A stretch of DNA of 11,739 bases, from NCBI GenBank assembly GCA_900539505.1, contig UQCL01000065.1, forward strand, positions 1-11,739, written 5' to 3'. Positions 1-7,306 of the stretch are shown here, in pieces. The notes under the pieces were generated by a model that worked only from the letters and a program-made list of their open reading frames with translations, was not told the DNA's origin and made no database searches. The translations under genes were made by a program, and so were the position numbers. Numbering within the stretch: the first letter of the stretch is position 1; the number at the start of each line of letters is the position of its first letter. The stretch is from an uncultured Campylobacter sp. (GTDB lineage Bacteria; Campylobacterota; Campylobacteria; Campylobacterales; Campylobacteraceae).

Positions 1-178
1 TCAAATTTAGACTGAATTTCACGCATGAGATTCCAAATTTTAAGAGGTAAAATTTTAGTATTTAAAAATTTAAAATAGGCAAATTTAAATGATAAAATTT
101 TAGGGCAGAGCTTTAAAGCCTTGCTGCTATTCGCTATTTTCGAGACGAGATTTTTATTATGAAGCGAGCTGTGAATCT
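1..178. other. Non-coding stretch downstream of argJ
   Basis: AT-rich DNA downstream of the argJ stop, full of AAATTT-type words. A perfect 10-base palindrome (GCTTTAAAGC, 110-119) could be the core of a weak argJ hairpin, but no T run follows it on the minus strand, so I do not call a terminator. One minus-strand frame stays open from argJ to the left edge, but its only ATG is at 24-26, eight codons from the edge. Confidence 0.5.
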
Positions 179-1372
179 TTATGATCTATAATCCGCGTTG
201 ATTTTTACGTAGTCGTAGCTAAGATCGCAGCCGTATGCGCTAAACTCGCCATCTCCTAGCCCTAAATCGCACCAGATCGTAAAGCTTTTTTGCTGCATTA
301 CGGCGTGAGCCGCGGCCTCGCGAGCGGCGTCCAGTTCGCGATTTTGTGCGTCATAAAGCAGCACGTCGTCGTATTTAATACGCAGCTTTTCTTCGTCGCA
401 TTCGATACCGCAGGCGCCTATAGTGGAGGCTATGCGACCCCAATTCGGGTCTTCGCCGAAGATCGCCGTTTTAACAAGCGGCGAATTGCTTAGCGCCTTT
501 GCCGCCGTGCGGGCATCCCCAGCATTTGCGGCACCACTTACTCTAAATCGCACCAGCTTGGTTGCGCCTTCGCCGTCTTTTACAAGCATTAGCGTAAGCT
601 CGCGCGTCAGGGCGTTTAACGCGGACGCGAAGGACTCCTTTTCGTAGGCGCATTTGGCGCTACTGCAGAGCATAATCGTATCATTTGTGGAGGTGTCGCC
701 GTCGACGCTTATGGTGTTGAAACTCTGTTCAGCCGCCTTTTGTAGCAGCTCGTCCATATCAGCGCGCGGGATTTTTGCGTCGGTCAGGACGAAGCAGAGC
801 ATGGTCGCAAGCGCGGGATTGATCATGCCTGCGCCCTTGCAAACGGCTGCGATGTGAAATTTCTCGCCATTTTCTAAAGAAATTTCATATGCAAGCTCTT
901 TTTTTATCGTATCTGTCGTCATAATGGCGGTGGCTAGGGCGTCTGAGTTTCGCGCCGAGAGGTTAAAATTTTGCGCGGCGGCGATAATTTTTTCCTTTTT
1001 GAGGCGGTATCCGATGACACCGGTGGAGCTCATGACGGGGTTTATCAGAGCGGTTTTTTTACCAAGCTCGCTAAAAATTTCATCGATATCGGCGATGCCT
1101 TGCTCCCCGGTCATAGAGTTTGCGTTTTTAGAATTTACGAGGATAAAATTTGTTTTAAGCTCTCCGCACGCGCGCTCTTGCGCCCTTTTGAAATGCCTAA
1201 TCGGCGCGGCTTGAAATTTATTGCTCGTAAAGATCGCGCTTACAGCAAAGGGCTCGTCCGCGCGGATAAATCCCAGATCGTTCCCCTGTTTTTTAAAGCC
1301 AGAATTTACGCCGTCGAGATAAAAGCCCTCGACATTTTGCAACCCAAGCTCAAGCGGGGTGATTTTAAACAT
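179..1372 (-). CDS. argJ: Bifunctional glutamate N-acetyltransferase / amino-acid acetyltransferase ArgJ
   Basis: ArgJ moves the acetyl group from N-acetylornithine to glutamate, closing the cyclic arginine pathway; some members also use acetyl-CoA (family knowledge). The 397 residues match the usual family length. Visible motifs are NANSMTGEQG (83-92), the MSSTG oxyanion-hole region (114-118), the self-cleavage site KGAGMINPALATML (179-192) with Thr190 as predicted nucleophile and start of the beta chain, SVDGDTSTND (222-231), GEDPNWGRI (306-314) and a C-terminal NADYRS. The ATG is preceded by AGGAGA at a normal distance, lying inside the end of the channel gene. The reading frame overlaps that gene by 8 bases, so argJ is probably translated from the rpmB-channel transcript. 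The protein looks complete and ordinary. No other arg gene is in view, so control by arginine cannot be judged here. Confidence 0.96.
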   Translation of the reverse strand: MFKITPLELGLQNVEGFYLDGVNSGFKKQGNDLGFIRADEPFAVSAIFTSNKFQAAPIRHFKRAQERACGELKTNFILVNSKNANSMTGEQGIADIDEIFSELGKKTALINPVMSSTGVIGYRLKKEKIIAAAQNFNLSARNSDALATAIMTTDTIKKELAYEISLENGEKFHIAAVCKGAGMINPALATMLCFVLTDAKIPRADMDELLQKAAEQSFNTISVDGDTSTNDTIMLCSSAKCAYEKESFASALNALTRELTLMLVKDGEGATKLVRFRVSGAANAGDARTAAKALSNSPLVKTAIFGEDPNWGRIASTIGACGIECDEEKLRIKYDDVLLYDAQNRELDAAREAAAHAVMQQKSFTIWCDLGLGDGEFSAYGCDLSYDYVKINADYRS

Positions 1373-2495
1373 ATCTCATCTCCTGTGGCTTGTATTTGCT
1401 GCGGATGAGTTTTTTAGTGTTGCGGATGCCCTCTGCCGTGCCGATTACTAAAAATTTTACCCCAGTACCGATGAGGTAGTCGCCATCTGGCATCGGAATG
1501 AAGCGGCTGTTGGGCTCTTTGATTCCCACGACGTCGGCGTTTGTAAAATCGCGCAGGCGAGTTTCTTTTAGACGCTTGAAGCGGATCCACGAAAAATCGG
1601 GCACCGTAATCTCCTCGATATCGATAAGCGAGTCTTTTTTATACAAAAATCGCTCCAAAATATTTTCCATATCAGGGCGTACACTAATCGCCGAAAGCCT
1701 TTGTGCGGCGAGCTTGGATGGCGAGACGATAGAATTTGCGCCGAGTTTTTTTAGCCTCTCGGTGTCGCTGTCATCATCGCTATTTGCCATGATGAAGTAG
1801 GGGGTGATGCGACCAAGCTCCTTTTCGTATAGGCGCACGAGCGAGATTATTGCTATATTGTCGGCTAAATTCGGACTTAGCGTGATGACGGATTTTGCAG
1901 ATGACAGATGCGCTTTTAGCATCGTGGTTTCTACATGCGGCTCGCCTACGATGAAATATGGATAGCGGTTTTCCTCGGCGATTTTGGCTAGAGCGGGATC
2001 GGGGTCGATCACGACAAAAGGCAGATGATTTTCGCGAAACTGCTTGGCAAGCTCGGCGCAGTAGATGTTGTTGTAACAGATAATGTAGTGGTTTTTGAGC
2101 CTTGCGATATTATTTATCATTCGTTGCTCCCTAAGTAAATTTTGAAGTTTGCCGTTTTTTATGACCTCGACGACGACGCCTAGGCAAAACGAAAAGGTTC
2201 CAAAGCCCATGAGGATGAATAAGACGGTAAAAATTCTACCCGCAGGCGATATCGGCGCTACTTCGGTAAAACCTACCGTCGTAAAGGTCATGCCTGCTTG
2301 ATAAAAGGCGTCTACTAGCGAAAAGCCCGCTATAAAAACATAGCCTAGTGTGCCGATTAGCATCATCAGCACGATGGTTATAAGCGGTAAGCGAAAAGGG
2401 CGTAGCTGGTCGTAAATTTCTGTATAGAGGTTGATGTCCGGCTTAGTCGAGCCGGACCAGTCGAGGAATCGCTTGATCTTGTCCAAAACAGACAT
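1365..2495 (-). CDS. Two-TM potassium channel with cytoplasmic RCK (TrkA-N/TrkA-C) domains
   Basis: A membrane K+ channel subunit of the MthK/Kch type, 376 residues, expected to act as a tetramer. Two hydrophobic segments (about 36-57 and 88-111) flank a pore helix and filter TTVGF (72-76), the K+ selectivity signature with F in place of the usual Y. An RCK_N Rossmann-like domain spans about 135-255 and a TrkA-C-like domain about 290-365. Oddly, the nucleotide-binding glycine motif (family GxGxxG) reads CYNNIYC (140-146), with all three glycine positions changed, while the acidic end of strand two (VVIDPDP, 161-167) remains. Gating by NAD(H) or nucleotide may therefore be lost or altered (inference). 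The start is supported by GAGGA five bases upstream. It lies 18 bases after rpmB and overlaps argJ by 8 bases. Confidence 0.9.
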   Translation of the reverse strand: MSVLDKIKRFLDWSGSTKPDINLYTEIYDQLRPFRLPLITIVLMMLIGTLGYVFIAGFSLVDAFYQAGMTFTTVGFTEVAPISPAGRIFTVLFILMGFGTFSFCLGVVVEVIKNGKLQNLLREQRMINNIARLKNHYIICYNNIYCAELAKQFRENHLPFVVIDPDPALAKIAEENRYPYFIVGEPHVETTMLKAHLSSAKSVITLSPNLADNIAIISLVRLYEKELGRITPYFIMANSDDDSDTERLKKLGANSIVSPSKLAAQRLSAISVRPDMENILERFLYKKDSLIDIEEITVPDFSWIRFKRLKETRLRDFTNADVVGIKEPNSRFIPMPDGDYLIGTGVKFLVIGTAEGIRNTKKLIRSKYKPQEMRYV

Positions 2496-2513
2496 AAATT
2501 CCTCTTTAAGAGG
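2496..2513 (-). promoter_or_regulatory. Hairpin that can mask the channel gene's ribosome binding site
   Basis: The 18 bases between the rpmB stop and the channel ATG contain the inverted repeat CCTCTTTAAGAGG (2501-2513). In the minus-strand RNA, CCUC pairs with GAGG around a five-base loop, and GAGG is the channel's Shine-Dalgarno sequence. The hairpin begins on the base after the rpmB stop, so a ribosome ending rpmB would open it. That suggests translational coupling (inference). With only 4 base pairs it is weak. Confidence 0.4.
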
Positions 2514-2705
2514 TTATTTTGATTGTTTTTTCATAGTTCGTAGAGTTGAGGCGGCGACTTTGATTCGTCTGGTTGAGCCGTCTTCTAGCTGAACGCGGAT
2601 GGTGCGTAGATTGACCTGGAATTTCTTTTTGGTTCTGTTATTTGCGTGGCTGACGTTGTTTCCTACCATCGCACCTTTGCCGGTGATTGCGCATCTTCTT
2701 GCCAT
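2514..2705 (-). CDS. rpmB: 50S ribosomal protein L28
   Basis: L28 is a small basic protein of the large ribosomal subunit. The 63 residues are the normal bacterial length. They open with MARRCAITGKGAMVGNNVSH, the family signature, and continue with NRTKKKFQVNL and a basic C-terminus. An AAGGA sequence lies about 8 bases upstream of the ATG, and a TATAAT box about 30 bases upstream. It heads the run rpmB-channel-argJ and diverges from rpe. The N-terminal CxxxGK part looks like the Cys-poor (non-zinc) form: I see one Cys (Cys5) and no CxxC. Confidence 0.97.
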   Translation of the reverse strand: MARRCAITGKGAMVGNNVSHANNRTKKKFQVNLRTIRVQLEDGSTRRIKVAASTLRTMKKQSK

Positions 2706-2736
2706 AATAAATCCTTGATGATTAAAATAAATGGCG

Positions 2737-2742
2737 ATTATA
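2737..2742 (-). promoter_or_regulatory. -10 box of the rpmB operon promoter
   Basis: On the minus strand this reads TATAAT, a perfect sigma-70 -10 box, about 32 bases upstream of the rpmB ATG. No good -35 hexamer is seen at 16-18 bases. T-rich tracts lie upstream, as is typical of Campylobacter promoters. It probably drives rpmB, the channel gene and argJ. Confidence 0.55.
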
Positions 2743-2848
2743 TCGAAAAAATTTCAAATTATGCTTAAAATCCGCTGCGGTTTAAATTTAGCGAAATTTA
2801 TGACAAAAATAAGTAAAATCCCGTATTCTAAAATTTTAAAGGAATTTC

Positions 2849-3490
2849 ATGTATGTCGCACCCAGCATTTTATCGGCGGATTTCGGAAGGCTTTCGGAGG
2901 AAATTCGCGCAGTCTGCGAGGCGGGCGCCGATCTCATTCACGTAGATGTGATGGATGGGCATTTCGTACCCAATCTCACGATCGGACCGCTCGTAGCAAG
3001 CGCCGCGGCAAAGGCGAGCAGCAAGCCTTTAGACATCCATCTGATGGTCAAAAACGTGCCGTTTTTCGTCGATCTTTTTTTGCCGCTAAAGCCGAAATTT
3101 CTTAGCTTCCACATCGAGGAGGAGAGCCATCCGCTGCGCCTCATAGATCATATACGCCGTAGCGGTGTCTCGCCCGCGGTCGTGCTAAATCCGCACACCC
3201 CGCTTAGCGTGCTGGAGTTTATCTTGGGCGAGGTCGATATGGTGCTTTTGATGAGCGTCAATCCGGGTTTTGGAGGGCAGAAATTTATCCCCTCGGCGCT
3301 TGAGAAAATAAAGCAGCTGCGCGAGCTGATCGATCGCAAAGGCGTAAAATGCCTCATCGAGGTCGACGGCGGCGTAAACGGGCTGAATATCGCAGATATC
3401 GACGAAGCGGGCGCCGACGTCGTGGTAGCGGGCAACTACATATTTTCTTCAAACGACTACGCGGAGGCGATCCGTGCGCTTAAAATTTAG
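2849..3490 (+). CDS. rpe: Ribulose-phosphate 3-epimerase
   Basis: Rpe interconverts D-ribulose 5-phosphate and D-xylulose 5-phosphate in the non-oxidative pentose phosphate pathway, using a metal-dependent (beta/alpha)8 barrel in the cytoplasm. The 213 residues are near family length. Motifs are APSILSADF (4-12), HVDVMDGHFVPN (31-42), HLMV (64-67), SVNPGFGGQ (136-144), EVDGGV (171-176) and VAGNYIF (193-199). By family comparison the metal ligands are His31, Asp33, His64 and Asp173, with Asp33 and Asp173 as the acid/base pair. The phosphate-binding loop has Asn where many homologues have Ser (VAGS). AAAGGA sits five bases before the ATG. It diverges from rpmB, and the exonuclease gene follows after 21 bases, so the two are probably co-transcribed. 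Confidence 0.97.
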   Translation: MYVAPSILSADFGRLSEEIRAVCEAGADLIHVDVMDGHFVPNLTIGPLVASAAAKASSKPLDIHLMVKNVPFFVDLFLPLKPKFLSFHIEEESHPLRLIDHIRRSGVSPAVVLNPHTPLSVLEFILGEVDMVLLMSVNPGFGGQKFIPSALEKIKQLRELIDRKGVKCLIEVDGGVNGLNIADIDEAGADVVVAGNYIFSSNDYAEAIRALKI

Positions 3491-3511
3491 GCGCGGCATA
3501 GGGGTAAAATT

Positions 3512-4318
3512 TTGACGCATAGAATCGAAAATCTCATAAATTTACTGGCTCAAAAGAGCATAAATTATCACGATTTTATTGCTAAAGCAAGCGATATTGC
3601 CGAAATTACCGAGCTTTTCGAGCCCAAAGACCTCTCGATGTGGCGGGCGCTGGGCATAGATATAATAAAGCTAGATAGCGGCAAAATCACGCTCAAAACC
3701 CGCGAGACGGACATTTCGGATGAAATTTTTTGCTTCGTGGACATCGAGACGAACGGCGGGCTATCAAACGGCCAGATCATCGAAATCGGCGCGATAAAAA
3801 CGCGCGGTACGCAGGAGCTCGATCGTTTCGAGAGCTTCGTTTACGCGCCCGTCGTGCCCGAAAATATCACGGAGCTTACGGGGATCTGCGCGGAGGATCT
3901 GGTGGGCGCTCCGCCGCTAGCTAGCGTGCTGGAGCGGTTTAGGCTGTTTTTAGGAGATAGCGTTTTTGTGGCGCACAACGTCAAATTTGACTACGGCTTC
4001 ATCGACGCTAGCCTGCAAAAATGCGGCTTTGGGATGCTTTTAAATCGCAGGCTCTGCACCGTCGAGCTCGCGCGCCGCACGATCGAGGCGCAAAGATATG
4101 GGCTCGGCTCGCTAAAAGAGCTTTTAGGCGTGCAAAACGTCCACCACCGCGCATTTAGCGACGCCGTTTCCTGCTTTGAAATTTTTAAATTCGCTCTAAA
4201 GCGGCTGCCGTGGAGCGTGCAAAGCACCGAGGATCTGATACTTTTTAGCAAAACTGCAAAGAGCCTGGCGCTGCCTAAGCCGCAGATTTCGGAGCGTGGC
4301 GAGGGCGAAATTTTATAA
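3512..4318 (+). CDS. dnaQ: DEDDh 3'-5' exonuclease, DnaQ / Pol III epsilon-like
   Basis: A 268-residue protein with a DnaQ-type exonuclease domain at about 72-232, which removes 3' nucleotides and would serve DNA proofreading or repair. The catalytic set is complete: Asp77 and Glu79 in FVDIET (Exo I), Asp160 in VAHNVKFDYGF (Exo II), and His212/Asp217 in HHRAFSDA (Exo III, H-x4-D). About 70 residues precede the domain with no motif I recognise. The start codon is TTG at 3512, chosen because GGGG lies upstream at normal spacing and the frame begins 21 bases after rpe. From memory, a gene annotated dnaQ follows rpe in C. jejuni. Whether this is the replicative epsilon subunit or a stand-alone exonuclease cannot be settled here; no clear clamp-binding peptide is seen in the short tail. 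Confidence 0.9.
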   Translation: MTHRIENLINLLAQKSINYHDFIAKASDIAEITELFEPKDLSMWRALGIDIIKLDSGKITLKTRETDISDEIFCFVDIETNGGLSNGQIIEIGAIKTRGTQELDRFESFVYAPVVPENITELTGICAEDLVGAPPLASVLERFRLFLGDSVFVAHNVKFDYGFIDASLQKCGFGMLLNRRLCTVELARRTIEAQRYGLGSLKELLGVQNVHHRAFSDAVSCFEIFKFALKRLPWSVQSTEDLILFSKTAKSLALPKPQISERGEGEIL

Positions 4319-5336
4319 ACCCCGCGCCGAATTAAGAGATGAAATTTTAGTGAAATTTCGCGCCGTCGTTTGAGAGATAAAATTTGCGCTTTTAAGCGGC
4401 GGAGCTTTAATCTGCGCGGATTGCGGTAGCGCAAATTCGATCCGAGCGATTTTGGACGGCGCAAATCGGCGCGTATGGGCCTAGATTTTGAAATTTTACC
4501 CTTGCCGTAGCGATTGAATGCGCACAAATCGTGGCGGCGCAAATTTAAAGCGCTACTGCGGCGAGATGTGATTGCGAGCGAACCGAAACGGCCAGAATTT
4601 AAGCAGGCGCGGTTTTAAACCGTATTGCGATCGCACCGAATTTAAGTGCAAATGCCCGCAGCGGCGCCCTTTACGTATGACAGCCAGGCGGATCATGCGA
4701 TTTTAATTTGCTCGGGCGGGTGCGGCAGCGAATGCTCGCGGAGCCTTTTTGCTTTCGCGGTTTTGATTTTTGCGGCGATAAATTTTGCGCCCGTCTGCGG
4801 TTTTACAACCTTGCTTCGGGCGAATTTTATGAGTGTTCTCAGTTACGCGGATGCGTCCAAGGCGTCGTGCGCTTTAAATTTTAAAATTTAGCCTAGACGC
4901 GCGAATTTGATGCTTTAAACTCTAAAATCAATAAATTTTGCCCGCGCCTGCCCGTCTTTTGCGTCCTAAAAGCGATAAATTTAGCGTGCCCGTACCGCCG
5001 CCGCAGATATGCTAGGTGCGAGGGTTTTCTGCATTCGCCGCTTAGAATTTTGAGATTTGATTTTAGTTTGACGACCTGAGCGGTACGTGCCCGTGCCGCA
5101 AATTTTAAAATGGAGCTTTATAAAATTTTTTGGCGTCGACCGCAAATGAAATTTCATAAATTTTTATCGCAAAACACAGCGCGATCGGAGCAAATTTAAA
5201 CGGCAAGCCCGGCTTTATCCTAGCGGCGTACGGAGACCGCATCCGCACTAAATTTAGCGATAAGCAAATCCGCGATCCCAATAATACGAATTTGCGCAGA
5301 CGCAGCCCGCCTCTCATCAAAGCGTCATCGGAAGAC

Positions 5337-5401
5337 TGACGGGCGTTGTGAGTGAGCGGAGTAATGCGTCGCCGTCATCTTTGCAAGAAGCGCGATCTTG
5401 C
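5337..5401 (+). repeat. Two adjacent hairpins, palindromic repeat-like element
   Basis: The first hairpin pairs TGACGG (5337-5342) with CCGTCA (5372-5377). It continues, past a four-base bulge, with GCGTT (5343-5347) pairing AATGC (5363-5367, one G-U), leaving a 15-base loop. The second pairs GCAAGA (5383-5388) with TCTTGC (5396-5401) around a seven-base loop. The first loop region resembles short intergenic palindromic elements built on TTGCGAGCGAGCGAAGCAAT. It could be a dispersed repeat or part of a structured RNA. No promoter is obvious. Confidence 0.4.
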
Positions 5402-5770
5402 GATTGGGCGGTCTTTTACGCCTCAAAAAGGGCATATCGCGGACTAAAATTTAAGCGGAATTTTATAAAGTGGATCGCTGCTTTTAAATTTACGTTGCAA
5501 ATCTCATAAGCTGCGAATACGGCGGTTAAATTTTAAAATTCTATCTGTTTTAATCACGCCTTGAAGTATGTATTGCGAGGGTCCGCGAGTCGCTTGATCG
5601 GAAAATGAGTTTTAAATCGCGCCTTGCGTATATCTTGCGTGCAGCGAAGTAAAATTGCGCCATAAAATTCATGTCGCCCGCCGCTACGCTACTGCCGAGC
5701 CGCCCGTGCCTTTTCGAACCGGCTAAATTTCAGCGAAGCTCCGCTTGGGTTTTGCTCTAATGCAAAATTT

Positions 5771-5925
5771 ACTCGCTTGCCGCAGACTGCGGCGGATGAA
5801 ATTCTGCCGCTCGCCGCAAGCTGTGCGCGGTATTTGCTTGTCGTGCATGCGCGTCACGGCCCAGCGGGGTTTTTTTCGTATCGGTTGTGCAGTTTGCTTA
5901 CCGCGTATACGCGTCATGGACTAGC
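5771..5925. repeat. Degenerate tandem repeat, about 60-base period
   Basis: Bases 5831-5865 and 5891-5925 match at 25 of 35 positions by hand, exactly 60 bases apart, around the shared words TTTGCTT and CGCGTCAYGG. A weaker third copy starts near 5774 (GCTTGCCGCAGACTGCG). Read on the minus strand, the copies give 20-residue units starting MTRIRGKQ, VTRMHDKQ and IRRSLRQ. A real protein seems unlikely because that frame is only 64 codons long. Confidence 0.4.
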
Positions 5926-6169
5926 ATCCGTCTGCCGCGAGCCGTCGCCGCTCGTCCGTCTCGTTACGCATATTTTTGTGCTGTAAGCCACGCGAGCGCT
6001 GTATCTGCGTCAAGGCTGCACCGCGTTTTTCAAAAGCACGAAAATTTATCCTACTACAATTTTCGCTTCTTCGCCGCGTCGCCTGCTGCGAACTGTAGCC
6101 GCGCCGTATCCCTTGCCCGCACTCTCTGCAAGCTTTAGTGCCTGTGCCTTAAAATTTCAGCCCAAAACC

Positions 6170-7306
6170 CTATTTAGCGCCGCGTCCGAGCAGAAATAAT
6201 CTCACCGCTTGTTCGGCGACGCGGGCTAAATTTTGTGTCGCGATCTCTTTTTCCATCGCGTGCTCAAGGCTCATCGGTTCATTTAGGATGCAAAAAAATG
6301 CGCCTATGCCTCGCTCATTACAGCCGCCGGCACAGGGCGAGATACCGCCTGCCAGCGCGATTACGGGCACGCCGTAGTGCGCGGCGATCTTTGCGACACC
6401 GCAGGGGGTTTTGCCCATCGAGCTTTGAAAATCGAGCCTTCCTTCGCCTGTGATGACGAGCTCGATGCCTTTCATATCGCGATCTAGCCCGATCTCTTCG
6501 GTGATGATATCGATGCCAGGCTTAAGCGTCGCGTTTAGAAAGCTCACGAAGCCAAAGCCTAGCCCGCCGGCAGCTCCTGCTCCGGGGCTATTCCAAAGCT
6601 CGCGTCCGAGGTGTTTGCTTACGACGCTTGCGAAATTGATAAGTCCCGCATCGAGCTGCTTTACCATCGCCGCATCCGCGCCCTTTTGCGGAGCGTAAAT
6701 ATATGCCGCGCCGTTTTCGCCAAAGAGCGGATTATCCACATCGCAGGCGATAAGAAACTCACACTCTTTAAGATGCGGCAGCATCGAAGTGCAATCTATC
6801 GTGGCGAGTTTAATCAGATCCTCGCCCGCTCCCGCAAGCTCTGCGCCATTTGCATCTTTAAATTTAAAGCCGAGCGCGCGCAGCATCCCCATGCCCGCGT
6901 CATTCGTAGCACTTCCGCCGATGCCGATGATAAACTTTCGCGCGCCGTGTGCGATCGCATGCGCTATCATCTCGCCAAAGCCATAAGTGCTCGTTTTTAG
7001 CGGATTGCGGCGCGATTTTTCGATGAGCGGCAGACCCGATGCGGACGCCATTTCTAAGATGCCTAGCTCGCCTTTTAAGGCGTAGCGCGCGGGCGTTTTT
7101 TCGCCTAACGGATTTGCTACGATGACGTCCATGAACCTAGCCTTTAGCGCGTCTGCAAGGGCTTCAACGCTTCCTTCGCCGCCATCTGCGATAGGTTTGA
7201 CGAGCACTTCGCAGCCTAGCTTCTCGATACCTGATTTTACGGCGTTGCCCGCCTCAAGCGAACTAAGTGAGCCCTTAAACGAGTCGATCGCGACTAAAAC
7301 TTTCAT
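6170..7306 (-). CDS. Glycerate 2-kinase (GlxK/GarK family)
   Basis: A cytoplasmic kinase that phosphorylates D-glycerate with ATP to 2-phosphoglycerate, feeding lower glycolysis or gluconeogenesis (family knowledge; the 2- versus 3-phosphate product is inferred from the GarK/GlxK family). The 378 residues match the family. Motifs are APDSFKGSL-like VAIDSFKGSL (5-14), ADGGEG (40-45), GIGGSATNDAGMGMLRALG (128-146), CDVDNPLFG (188-196), GAGAAGGLGFG (242-252) and TGEGRLDFQS (286-295). AAAGGA precedes the ATG at good spacing. It lies 357 bases downstream of the GntP-family permease on the same strand, which suggests import and activation of glycerate as one pathway. No regulator gene is adjacent. 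Confidence 0.93.
   Translation of the reverse strand: MKVLVAIDSFKGSLSSLEAGNAVKSGIEKLGCEVLVKPIADGGEGSVEALADALKARFMDVIVANPLGEKTPARYALKGELGILEMASASGLPLIEKSRRNPLKTSTYGFGEMIAHAIAHGARKFIIGIGGSATNDAGMGMLRALGFKFKDANGAELAGAGEDLIKLATIDCTSMLPHLKECEFLIACDVDNPLFGENGAAYIYAPQKGADAAMVKQLDAGLINFASVVSKHLGRELWNSPGAGAAGGLGFGFVSFLNATLKPGIDIITEEIGLDRDMKGIELVITGEGRLDFQSSMGKTPCGVAKIAAHYGVPVIALAGGISPCAGGCNERGIGAFFCILNEPMSLEHAMEKEIATQNLARVAEQAVRLFLLGRGAK

Larger units (their letters stand above)
4319..6169. other. 1.85-kb gene-poor stretch with decayed repeats
   Basis: No frame here looks like a real gene: the longest are under 85 codons apart from the antisense shadow of the exonuclease, lack a convincing ribosome binding site, and have composition that follows the recurrent AAATTT/GCG words. 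Visible contents are a small AT stem-loop just after the exonuclease (4341-4359), several degenerate copies of a TTGCGAGYGAGCGRAGYAAT-like word (4571, 5346, 5572, 5634), two neighbouring hairpins (5337-5377 and 5383-5401) and a degenerate 60-base-period repeat (about 5774-5925). It lies between the convergent exonuclease and glycerate kinase genes. Decayed genes are possible, but I could not identify any. Confidence 0.6.

Noticed and set aside
1..170. Minus-strand frame open for about 60 codons to the left edge
   Set aside because: Its only ATG is eight codons from the edge, the sequence is Lys/Leu/Phe-rich from AAATTT words, and it begins right after the argJ stop without a ribosome binding site.
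4341..4359. GAAATTT/AAATTTC stem-loop after the exonuclease as a terminator
   Set aside because: Stem is almost all A-T and followed by GC-rich bases, not a T run; the word is common throughout the window.
3991..4542. 183-codon minus-strand open frame
   Set aside because: Antisense shadow of the exonuclease gene, whose motifs are clear on the plus strand; very Arg/Ser/Leu-rich.
4646..4891. 81-codon plus-strand frame starting with GTG
   Set aside because: No ribosome binding site, mixed hydrophobic and Cys-rich sequence with no recognisable family, and embedded in repeat-bearing gene-poor DNA.
5105..5320. 71-codon minus-strand frame, and a protein-like plus-strand frame across the same bases
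   Set aside because: Both strands stay open because the AAATTT/GCG words avoid stops; neither has a start with a ribosome binding site or a family I know.
5700..5740. TTCGAACC-like T-loop word suggesting a tRNA on the minus strand
   Set aside because: The flanks do not form a five-pair T stem, and no anticodon arm or acceptor stem can be built at the right distance.
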